Source: Euleptes europaea
Lineage: Eukaryota; Chordata; Lepidosauria; Squamata; Sphaerodactylidae
Direction of reading: 5' to 3'
Assembly (NCBI RefSeq): GCF_029931775.1
Contig: NC_079318.1
Span: 78,651,614 to 78,715,613, forward strand
Length of the DNA: 64,000 nt
Part shown: positions 33,501-45,500 of the stretch, piece after piece
How the letters are laid out: each line of letters begins with the position of its first letter
How positions within the stretch are numbered: position 1 is the stretch's first letter
Position numbers and translations under genes: made by a program
Notes under the pieces: generated by a model
What the model was told of the DNA's origin: nothing
The model's input: only the letters and a program-made list of their open reading frames with translations
Databases searched by the model: none

Positions 33501-36500
33501 GGTGGAATAGGATAGCCTGATGTCGTCTGAGCTCAGAAGAAAAGCAGGGTTGGCCCTGGTTAGCACTTGGATAGGAGGCCGCCTAGAAGCCCAAGGTTGC
33601 TATGCAGAGGCAGGCAATGGCAAACCACCTCTGTTCGTATAATGCCTTGAAAACCCTAAGGGTAGCTGTGACTTGATGGTATTTTACGCACACACAGGCA
33701 GGGAGTGGCGCTCCACAACAGGAACTAGGAGCTGGCAATCTGCAGGCCTTGACCTGGTTAACCCCAGGCTAGCCTGACCTCATCAGATCTCAGAAGCTAA
33801 GCAGAGTCGGCCATGGCTAGTATTTGGATGGGCAACCTCTAAGAAACACCAGGGTTGTGATGTAGAGGCAGGCAATGGCAAACCGTCTCCAAACATCTCT
33901 TCCCTTGAAAACCCTATGGGGTCACCATGACCTGAGGTAATGTGCGTGTGTAAAGTGTTGTCAAGTCACAGCCGACATATGGCAACCCAGTAGGATTTTC
34001 AAGGCAAGAGATTAACAGATGTTTGTCATTGCCTTCCTCTGCATAGCAGCCCTGGGATTCCTTGGTGGTCTCCCATCCAAGTACTAGCCAGGACCAACCC
34101 TACTTAGCTTCTGAGATCTGACGAGATCGGGCTAGCCTGGGCCATCCAGATCAGGGCTTTATATAGAATAGGACACTTTAAAAAGTAATGGATGTGATCC
34201 TCAATTTAGCTTGTACCACAGAGGCAAAATCAATGAGGCATCAGTAATTCTGCCTTTGTCAGGCTGGGGCAGCCCCCCTGGTCATTGGCCCACGGGGACT
34301 TTTCCTCCAGTGGCCTTAATGGGGGAAAGGTCTGTCCCTGCTTAGAGTTAAGAAACAGGTCTGAGAAATTCCCAGGCGTTGCGCTATTTCAAATGCATTG
34401 ATTCCAAGCAGAGTTTACACCCTTCTAAATGTTGGAAATATGCCCTTCTTAACAGCGTCACTTGCCTCCACAGTCAGAGGGGGGGAACTGAACAGAGAGT
34501 CAGATAGATAGACAGGACACAGAAGGTCGTCTCTAGTTACACCTCTCCCTCATTTCCTGTCCCCTTTGATGTTTAGAGTTATATTGTCAGGGAAAACTTC
34601 CCTTCCCTCTCTCCCCCTCTCGCCCTCATCCAAGCAAGCCACTAGAGCCGAGCTTGCCACGCTCAGGCCTTCCTATCCCACAATGGAGTGGAAGGCAGGT
34701 TACCTTTTTATACCTAGAGAGCTAGCAAGATAGATTAGGATAGGGGACCCTGTTTGTCCTTTCCTATCCTTATTGTATTTCACCAATAAATTAGTCTAGT
34801 TTAAATAGAACAGAAGCCTGATGCTTCTTTTGTTTCAGACTTGCACCCACACGTGTTCAGAATCTAAAGAGTGTTTCCTTCGTGCTGAATGCCTTTTGCG
34901 CACTCTGCCAAATATTGAAATATCAGACCATAGATATTTCAACACTAAATCCTTCAACATCAATGGGTTTAGTAGGATGTAAGTTTTCTTAGGGTGGCGA
35001 TGTCAGTGATATAAGAAAAGTGGGGAGCGGAGCTGACTCTGTTTAATTTTGACTCTGCTGGTCAAGTACAGGCAACCCAAAAAGCTCCATCAGAGCCTTG
35101 GCTCAGTTTTCGCACCCAGCTGTCTCTCTTGATCAGCCCTTCCGGCAGTAGGGCATTCCCTCCCCATGTTCAGCCACTGTGGCAAACCCCCAGAGGTGCA
35201 TTGTGGGTTGCAGCTTCTGCGGGAGCAGAGGATGGTTCATTTGGCCTAGAGGCCTCTGGGAGATTCTCTGCATTTACTAAAGCCATGCCTTGCTATTAAT
35301 TACCTCCCCTCGCCCGGCTCTCGACAGCTTTATCTGAGCGGTTTTGCTAGTAGCTGCCCTGTCAGGCCAGCAATTGACAAACAGCACGGCTATTTGCAGA
35401 GGCGAGGGGGGAGGTGGCCAGCAGTGCATGATACATGCGGAGCACTGAGGAAGAGCTGCACATGCCTTGTGTTGGAAGATTCAAATTCTTTATCCAGAAA
35501 ATGTTGGACGTGGAGCTGACTTGTACAGAGTTTCATATATTCTGATTTCCATACCCTGGAATTTTCTTGTTTCTTTGAAATGTGCTCAGCATCCGAAATC
35601 TTTCAAAGGATGAAACTGGATATATTGAACACTTTCTTAGGACATGGAGAGGGCCAAAACAAGCTAGTAGAGCAAATCTTAGGGCCAGGGTGGTGTAGTG
35701 GTTAAGAGCAGTTGTTTGGAGCAGTGGACTCTGATCTGGAGAACCGGGTTTGATTCCCCACTCCTCCTCCACATGAGTGGCGGAGGCTAATCTGGTGAAC
35801 TGAATTTGTTTCCCCACTCCTACACACAAAGCCAGCTGGGTGACCTTGGGCAAGTCACAGCTCTGTTAGAGCTGTCTCAGCCCTACCTACCTCCCAGGGT
35901 GTCTGTTGTGGGGAGGGGAAGGTGATTGTAAGCCAGTTTGAGTCTCCCTTAAGTGGTAGAGAAAGTCGGCATATAAAAACCAACTCTTCTTCTCCTCCTC
36001 CTCCTTGGGACCCCTGATCAGGACTCATATAGATTTACTATTACAGGGAAGAGAACTTGCACATTTTGGGCAAACGCTTGAGTGCTGGAGGGCATGGGCA
36101 GAAGGGACAGGCACATGTATAAGTAGGCTGTCTTAAGGCTAAGGGGCATTGGATGGGTCTGAGACTCAGAAGATCCATGCTCTTCATGCTGCAAGCTATT
36201 CTATTCAGTTTTTATTTATTTAGATATTTATAACCTGTTTTCCTCACCAGTGGGGACTCAAAATGGTGTGCTGCATCTTACCACCTCCATTTTATCTTCA
36301 CAACAACCCTGTGAGGTAGGTTAGGTTGAGAATTAGTGACTAGTCCAAACTGGCAGAGTAACTGTAGCAGAGTGGGGATTTGAACTGGGGTCCCATGGCT
36401 CTTAGTCCAACACTAACCACTACGAACATTGCCTGGGTCAGAAACGGAGTTCTAGCACCAGTTCTGTGCCATATCTTAGCACAGTGTATGCTAAAGCGTT

Positions 36501-39500
36501 CTTTGGATGCAGGCCCAACTCTGCCTCTGCCCTGGTTCTAGATGCCCTGCCCAGCTCAAGGCCCTGAGATGGATGGGGTTGTGCCCTGACCTTGGCTTGC
36601 AACTGACCAGTGACAAGACTCAGCTGATGAATAGGACGTGGGGACATGCTTGGCCCAGAAATGTGGGCAGCAAGTCGAGCTACTCATGAAAGATTTCTGG
36701 CCCCAAGCAAGCCATGAGTCATTAAAACAGTGATTTGAGCTTGTTTCAGACCGCCTGATTTAATTTCTTCTCTTGGCTAGGAACATGTTGGCTGGCAAGT
36801 CTCCCAGTCACACCAGTTCTTAGTTCCCCACCTGCAAAGTGTGGGTGGCGATGCCCTGCCTAGCAGGATGTTTGCAAACCAAATGGTCAAGCCCTATATA
36901 ACTTGAAGTCACTGTGAAGCACTTTGTTCCATGTGGGTGTGGTCTCTTCACATGTGCAGCAGACAGTGTGAGCCAGGAACTCATGGATCCTAGTGGCAGC
37001 AATTTTCAGCAATCTAAAGCAGATTTCAGGGCTTCAGAGTTGGCAGAAGGTACCCTGGCTGAGCTCTGTGGGCAATCAGCTCAGGGACATGATTGCTCTC
37101 TTTCAGTATTTGAAGGGCTGTCACTTAGAGGAGGGCAGGGAGCTCCTGTTGGCAGCAGAGGATAGGACTTGCAATAATGGGTTTAAATTGCAGGTGGAAA
37201 GGTACCGGCTGGATATTAGGAAAACATTTTTTTAAAGTAAGAGTAGTTCAGCAGTGGAATCAGCTACTTAGGGAGGTGGTGATCTCTCCCCCCCCCCCCA
37301 CTGGCAGTCTTTAAGCAGAGGTTGGACAAACTCTTGTAAGGAATGCTCTAGGCTGATCCTGCATTGAGCAGAGGGTTGGACTAGATGGCCTGTATGGCCC
37401 CTTCCAACTCTGTGATTCTATGATTCTAGGTTACACAGTTTAAACAAGGTAACCTCAAGTGGGATGGAAGAACCTGCCCTAGCACTTCGTTTCTGAGTCT
37501 GACCTGCCTTCTTCCTGCCAGAATGCTGTAGCAGCTTTGAGCACATGGCCAGGACCCTCCCTGGCTTCTCCCCACATCTGAATACAGTATTCCCTCCCTC
37601 TACTATGAAAGATGCTTTGTGCGTCTTCAAAACTAGCTGACTGTGACAGATATTGCCTTTCGTGCTCTCCTTGTGCTTTCCTTGGAGTCGTCATCCGGTC
37701 TCTGTTGGAAACAGGATGCCGGTCTTGACAGATCCTGTTTGGTGTGATCCTGCAGGGCTCTCCTGATGTTACGATCTCTCAGTCTGTTTGCAGGCCCCCA
37801 GGACGCCTTCCCTGGCCTGCCCCCAGAGAACGGACACGCAGCCGTGGGCGCGGACCTGGAGATGGAGCGGCGCTTGGCCCCACACTGCCACCTCGGGCCC
37901 TGCTCCCCCAGCCAGAGCCAGCTGAAGTTCCAGGCACAGCGGAAACTGAGCATCGCGTGTGTGGTCTGCTTCCTCTTCATGATTGGCGAAGTAATAGGTT
38001 GGTGTTATGGAAAGGAGTTGTAAGAAATCTGTCCCCCTTCCCATAGACACGTTCACATATCAGTGAAGCCTGGTGAGAGGAAAGAAAACAGCCACAGCAA
38101 ATATGACCATCACAGAAAGTCGCTGATGGGAAGAAGGAGGAGAAGAGGCAGAAGCTCAGAGGGGCTAGGGTTGCCAACCTCCAGGTGGGGCCTGGAGATC
38201 TCCCACAATCACAAATTATCTCCAGACTACAGCGATCAGTTCCCCTGGAGAAAATGTTGCTTTGGAGGGAGGACTTTATGGCATTATACCCCGCTGAGGA
38301 CCCTCTGCTTCCCAAACCATCCCTCTCCCAGGCTAGGGTTGCCGGGTCACCCCTGGCCTTGAGGGGTAGGGTTGCCAGATCCTGGGGAGGTCAGGGGTAC
38401 AGTGCCATACAGTCCATCCTCCAAAGCATCCATTTTCTCCAGGGGAACTGATCCCTGTACTCTGGAGATGATGTGTAATTCCATGGGATCCCCAGGTCCC
38501 ACCTGGAGGCTGGCATCCCTACCCCAGGCTCCACCCCTAAATCTCCAGAATTTCCCAGCTTGGCAACCCTAGCTGTCAGGGGGCCCTTGGGAACTCTTCT
38601 GGAGGCTTCAGGATCAAATAGGTATTACTTATAGAAGAGCATCAACCTTCAAATCTCCCAGGAATGTCTTAGACACCTGAATTATTGATTATTTTAGTAT
38701 CCTACACTTTCTCTAAAGAGGTCAGGGTAATGAACATGGGATTATCCTATTTTGTCTGCAAAGCTATGTTAGGGTAGAATCATAGAATCATAGAGTTGGA
38801 AGGGACCACCAGGGTCATCTAATCCAACCACCTGCCCAATGCAGGAAATTAACTACCTCCTCCCACATCCCCAGTGACCCCAACCCTCCCCCCACCATAT
38901 AGGATCCCACAATCAAAGGGTGAGAAAGAGCAAGAGAGAGTAACTGGGCCAAAATCTCCCAGTGGGCTTCATGGCTAAGCAATGACTTTAACCCAGGACT
39001 CCCTTCTCCAAGTCCAACCCTCTATTGTGCTTGCTCTTCAGCAGACTTCTGGGTTTTCTCTTCCTTACTTCTCTATCTATGGCCTAGAAATAGTGGCAGG
39101 GAATGAAGCACAAGGTGTCAAGGAGGTCCGGCCTGCTCTCCAGCAAACCGGTTCCTCTTTGGGTCAAAAGTTGCCAAATGTTTTCCTAAGAAAACCCAAA
39201 CTTCCCATTGGGCTTCAGGACTCCCCCTAAAGCACAATGCGGGTAGACTCTGCTACCTTGTCGAGGAGACTTGGTCTGCTCTCCAGCAGGCCGGTTCCTC
39301 TTTAGTTCAAAGTCACCAAATGTTTTCCTAAGAAAACCCAAATCCCTTACTGGGCTCCAGGATTCCCCCTTTGAGCGCAGTATAGGTATATTGCCACCAG
39401 CTCTCAATTCCAAAAGGTTGGCTTTCCAGGGATGAGCTGAGAGCTACTCTTCCCCAGCCAGTTTCCCAAAAGTCAAAATAAGCAAAAACCGTCCCTGCAG

Positions 39501-42500
39501 AGTAGAGCTTCTGCCAGGGGAGGCTTATTGACACAAAACACTAGGGTAGGTGGTTTCCCACACACACACACACACACTCAGGCACTTGGATTTAGCCCTG
39601 AGATCCAAAAAAGGTTTCTCAGACTTCAATATAAAGTCTATAAGTTTATTTAATAAAATGTGCTCGTTACAGGAAAGGAAATTATTTGTGAGGCAGATAG
39701 CATAAAAACAAGAAATCTTAGCAATCTCTAACTTCACAGTAAATCTTTAAGTTTCAGGCAAAATAGGCAAAGTTTCCAAGAGAGTAACAAATGCAAGGTT
39801 TTAGTTGATTTATAGTTACCAAGAACCAGGTTTGGTCCTAACACACAGAGCGTCAGTCCTTCAAGGTTGCCAAAAGATGATGATAGCTCGGGGACATGAC
39901 CAGCATGTCCCCATCCCGAGCTTCATGATTTTTGATCAGAACAGAGTCCATATTTATCTCTCTCATCTCATTGGGTGATGGTCATTCGCCCCAATGAGAT
40001 CGTTGAGAACGCAGTAAACTTGTAAGATATTTGGCATGACACCTCTAGGCCTTTTGAAGTTACAGATGTATTTGCATCTCTGCAGCAATGCAAAACATCT
40101 GGACTCCTTCAAGCTTTTGAGATGTCAGGCTTCTAACAGGATTGTCACCAAAAGAACAGATAGCTGATTTACAATAGGAAGGCTTTGAAATGGAGGTGCT
40201 TTGAAGTGGAGGTGGCACCCCACACCTTTCCCCCCAAACTGAAGTGGCTTCCCATGGGAAATGGAAATGGTTTCCCACGGGAATGGTTTGTGAGAGAGCT
40301 GGTCAAGACATAGTAGGCTGCAGCCTGAACCAAAGTTTGGTGATCAGAAGAAGAGCAAGGTTGCTTTTCTTTACACAAGGTTACAACTAAGCCACCCCTT
40401 CCATATTGTTGAAAGATACCAACCTTGTCCAAGCTGTGGAAACAGGAAGCTATCCCAAGACTGAGCTGAAACCACCACCACCACCGCCCCGTAACAGACG
40501 AAGCCTTCTTTGTGACTCTGTACTGTAAGCTCTACCCTTCTCAAGACCCTAAGTCTAACGGACCTCTGAGACACATCTTTTGCTTTACAGGTGGGTACCT
40601 GGCACACAGCCTGGCTATCATGACGGATGCGGCTCACCTGTTGACAGACATGGGCAGCATGGGTGTCAGCCTCTTCTCCCTCTGGGTCTCCACTCGTCCA
40701 GCCACCAAGACAATGACCTTTGGCTGGCACCGTTCAGGTACCTTTGGCCAAACCATCCCCTTGCCCGCCCCCTGGATTTCTGACTGCCCAAGCCAAGACC
40801 TTTGCCCTTATATCTCTACAACAAAAAGGGTTAAATACTAAAAACGAAGGGAGCTTTGAGTCTTGAAAGCTAATACCCACAAAATCTTGGTCTCTAGGGT
40901 GCTTGAATGTAGCCTGTTCAATTACAGGGTAACATGGCTACCCTCTGAAATTAGAACAACAACAACTGGGAATTCAGAGGACTGAGCAGATCACGGTAAT
41001 AGATTCTTGTGCAAAAGCAGTTACTGGTGTTTTTTTTTTTAAGCCCTCAAAAGGCCCTTTGGTGGCACAGAGGGAGAGAATGCAGAGAAAGTTACTTTTA
41101 TTGTATTAGAAAGTCCCTCTGATCTTTGCAGTGGCCAGAGTCTAACCAATGGCAGATGGTTCTTTCATTGTAAACTCTGAGGGATGTTTTCGTGAGCTAC
41201 CGCAGGGCCTCCATTTTGAGATAGGGTTGCCAACCTCCAGGTACTAGCTGGCGATCTCCCGCTATTACAACTTATCTCCAGCCGACAGAGATCAGTTCAC
41301 CTGGAGACAATTGCTGCTTTGACAACTGGACTCTATGGCGTTGAAGTCCATCCTCTCACCAAACCCCGCCCTCCTCAGGCTCCGCCCCAAAAACCTCCAG
41401 GTATTTCCCAGCCTGAAGCTGACAACCCTATTTTGAGAAGGGAAAGTGGGTTATAAATATTATAGTAAAACAATTGTGTGTGGGGAGGGGGAGACGTTTG
41501 CTTATTTCCATGTTTCCCCCATCCTTTATCAGTACCACTGCAGTCTTTGCCAAAACACCCATACAGATGAGGGCACTGGAAATCTTGTGAAATACTTCTC
41601 TGAAGGAAACTATTTTAGCAGAACTGCCTAGAGGTGTGTGTGTTTCTCCCTAGTGAGCTTCCAAGCAGAACCCTCAGATGCCATTTTCAGGCAAGATCAT
41701 AATACATTAGAGCAAAGCCCCTGTAAATATTTGTGGTGGATTAATTCAGGCAATTTTCTCAAATTTGAGTTCAAAGACGGCAGAGGCCTTCCTTTTGAGT
41801 GGTGGCTGAAAGAGCCGGGCCTTTCAAGTCTGGCCTTCAGTGAGGCTTCCTCATTACTAAGACAGGGAGCATTATTAGTAAGGATAAAAGAGAACACACA
41901 TGATACAAGGACAAAACGAATCAAGCCATGCATTAAATGCTGGAAGGTTTCTTTCCATTGATATACACTTGGGAAACCTTTTCCAAAGGGGAAGGACCCC
42001 AATATTCTTCAGTGACAAAATCCTCATTGTCAACATTTAACATGGGTGCTCCATTGACTTGTCTACTTTTTGCCCCTTCTTTTGGAGTTCCAATTCAGAT
42101 GACTTCCCTCTCCCTTGATCATTTTGTCCTTGCTGATCTATCAGGCATCAAAAGTCAAAACTCCTCCCTGGGCAGGTTGGGGAAAGGAGAGGTCACATTT
42201 TCTCAGTGCTATGGTGAAGGGATGCCTTTTCTCCCCCATTTGTACCTTCCCTTTGCATATCCCTTCCCCTTCTGTGAAATGGAACGACCTCCTTTCTGTA
42301 TTGTCACCACCCTCCCTTACCTGCTATGTATTTCCAGTCCTGTAATTCACTTTTTCATCTCACTGTCATTTTCCTGCCATGGCTCACCAATCTCTCTCTT
42401 TTACAGCAACATTTTAAAGTGTGTGTGTATGTTTTCTTTTTCATTCCTTTATACTTGACCAGTTGGGCCTATCTTTATTGTTGGCCAAAAATAGATGCAT

Positions 42501-45500
42501 TAAAGGTCTGCCTTCATCGAACACACATGAACATGTGAAGCTGCCTTCTACTGAATCAGACCCTTGGTCCATTAAAGTCAGTACTGTCTACCCAGACCGG
42601 CAGCGGCTCTCCAGGGTCTCAGGCAGAGGTCTTTCACATCACCTAGTCCCTTTAACTAGAGATGTCAGGGACTGAACCCGGGACCTTTTGCATGCCAAGC
42701 AGATGCTGTACCACTGAGCCATGGCCCCTCCCCTCCATCCATCTGAAATGGAAAAAGGCCAAACCCTATTAATTTCCAATAAAATAAAATTTTGATGTGT
42801 GGTACAGTCAGGGACATTTAGCCCTTGATGGTAACAGTAACTCTGCTGGCTTTGTTTAGCTTCCAAGATCAGGTAGTCGGTGATGTGAAAGATTTCTGCC
42901 TGAGACCCTGGAGAGCTGCTGCCAGTCTGAGTAGACAATACTGTGATGGACCAATGGTTTGAATCAGTATAAGGCAGCTTCATGAGTGTTCAAGACTGAA
43001 ACCATATGTACAGTGACTTGAGAGCAAGTTCCCACTGAAGTTAGTGAGACTTACTTCCTGGCAGATAAGCACAGGATCAGGCTCTTAGTCTGGTTTTCTT
43101 ACTGAAATGGCAGGCCTGAGTATGTGCTTATACATGCTGCAGTCTTCTGCATACCTACATAAGTTATCCTTGTGTCAACCAAGTATTTCTGAACCTTGGT
43201 GATCCCCAGTTGTAAAATCCTCAAAAATGCTCACACATAAGCACAATATATTTGTATACAAGGTAATGTTCTTTAGATGTGGACAGAATGGAGCAGGTGC
43301 AGAGGAGAGCAAAGGATGATCAGGGGCCTGGAGAGGAAAGGCTGAGGGAGCTGGGAATATTTAGTCTGGAGAAGAGGAGGCTGAGGGGGGACATGGTTGC
43401 TCTCATTAAGTATTTGAAGGGCTGTCACTTAGAGTAGGGCAGGGAGCTGTTCATGTTGGCAGTAGAGGATAGGACTCGCAATAATGGGTTTAAATTGCAG
43501 GAGGAAAGATACCGGCCGAATATTAGGGGGGGAATTGCTACAGTACGAGTTGTTTGACAGTGGAATGGGCTGCCTAGGGAGGTGGTGAGCTTCCCCCTCA
43601 CTGGCCATCTTTAAGTAGAGGCTGGACAAGCACTTGTCAGGGATGCTCTAGGCTGATCCTGCATTGAACAGGGGGTTGGACAAGATGGCCTGTATGGACC
43701 TTTCCAACTCTGATTCTATATTACTTTTTATTTGATTGAGAAGTTAGCAACTATACCTCTTTAACCTGGGTTTGTTGAAAAGGCTGACGGGGTGAAAGAC
43801 TCAAGCCATTTCCCCCAGATAAGCTAAAGAATTAGGTGTGTTCTGCAGGGGAAAGCTCAGCCATACCATGAGAGCGCAAATATGTTGTTTTGGCAGGGTA
43901 GGTACCCTGATAGGTAGCTGTCTTTTTTCCCCTCAGAGACCCTGGGTGCACTGGCCTCTGTCCTGTCCATCTGGATCGTCACAGGTGTGCTCGTCTACCT
44001 GGCTTCTGCCCGCATCATTAGCAATGACTATGAGATTGAAGCATCGGCCATGCTGGGCACGTCAGCCTGCGCTGTGGGCGTGAACATCATGTAAGGAGCT
44101 GGTTGGATGTTGCAAACCAAATATATTTGAAAGGGGAGAGTGGTAGCTTTTTATTCCTGGGTTGCCAACCTCCAGGTGGTAGCTGGAGAGCTCCTGCTAT
44201 TACAACTGATCTCCAGGCGACAGAGATCAGTTCCCCTGGAGAAAATGACCACTTTGGAAGGCGGACTACTCTATGGCATTATACCCCATTGAAGTCCCTC
44301 CCCAAACCCCACCCTCCTCAGGCTTCACCCCAAAATCTGCAAGTATTTCCCAGTCCGGAGCAGGCAACCCTATTTATGGCAAAGCAGCCAGCCAGGTCCA
44401 ATAGACCTGATTAGGTTGCAAACAGCTGTCCTATTAGGATTCCATTCAATTCATGCACAAAACTCTCTTCTGTCAACAGCTCCATTCACTCCTAAAAGCT
44501 TAGGAAGGAAACAGCCCCCCCCCCGAAATAGATCTTAAAAATGTAATGAAAGCATGCCACTTTATTTCTTCACATGAATGTGTGTAAGAGAGAAGAGGAC
44601 CCTTTGGCATCACCAGGCTCTATGTTCAGGGGTCCCCAATGTGGTGTCAGTTGGCACTATGGCGCCTGCCGACACCTTTTCTTGCACCCTCCATGTGTGC
44701 CAACAAGGGTTATGAATGGTTATTGGAGATCTGATTGGCTGTGTAGATTTTTTAATAATGTTGCTTTGACAGCAGCTGCCACCACACCACAAGAATCTTC
44801 ACTGTGTGACTGAAGTAAAAAAGCTATGGCAATCATTTTGTGGCTGGCTCTGCCTCCTGTGGCAGCCATAACATGGCTGTGCTCGCCATGCTGTGTCAGA
44901 GTTAGGGTTGCCAACTTCCAGGTAATAGCTGGAGATCTCCTACTATTACAACTGATCTCCAGCCAATAGAGATTAGTTCCCCTGGAGAAAATGGCCGCTT
45001 TGGCAATTGGACTCTATGGCATTGAAATCCCTCCCCAAACCCCGCCCTCCTCAGGCTCTGCCCCAACAACCTCCCACCGGTGGGGAAAGGGACCTGGCAA
45101 TCAGAATTCCAAAGGTGCCTGCAGGCTCAAAAAGGTTGGAGACCCCTGCAGTAGACCTCTGAATATCAGATGCCCTTCCCTGAAGCAGATGGAGCCTTAG
45201 GGAAAATGTTCTCATTCATGTAGAACCCCAGGCTGGGTCATTCTTAAAGGGCAGCCACATTCAAAGTAACTTCCTAGGCAGCACTGAAGAGCCTGGAGTA
45301 GAGAAAGGCAGCAACTGTACACAAGAGGCAAATTATTTGCTAATTCTTTGATGTATACACATCACCTTTGTTAATACCCAAAGATGCATCCACCTGCTTT
45401 AAATTAACCCAGCAAAAATTAGCAGATGGGTGGAAAACGATGAGCCTTTCTTATGATCAGCATCCCAAGCAGTGCCACTTTGGTTTTATTCAGTGGTGCT

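Noticed and set aside
37794-37997. SLC30A3 exon 2 starting after the stronger TTTGCAG
   Set aside because: This start puts exon 2 out of phase with exon 1 and removes the conserved SLF. The upstream AG restores both.
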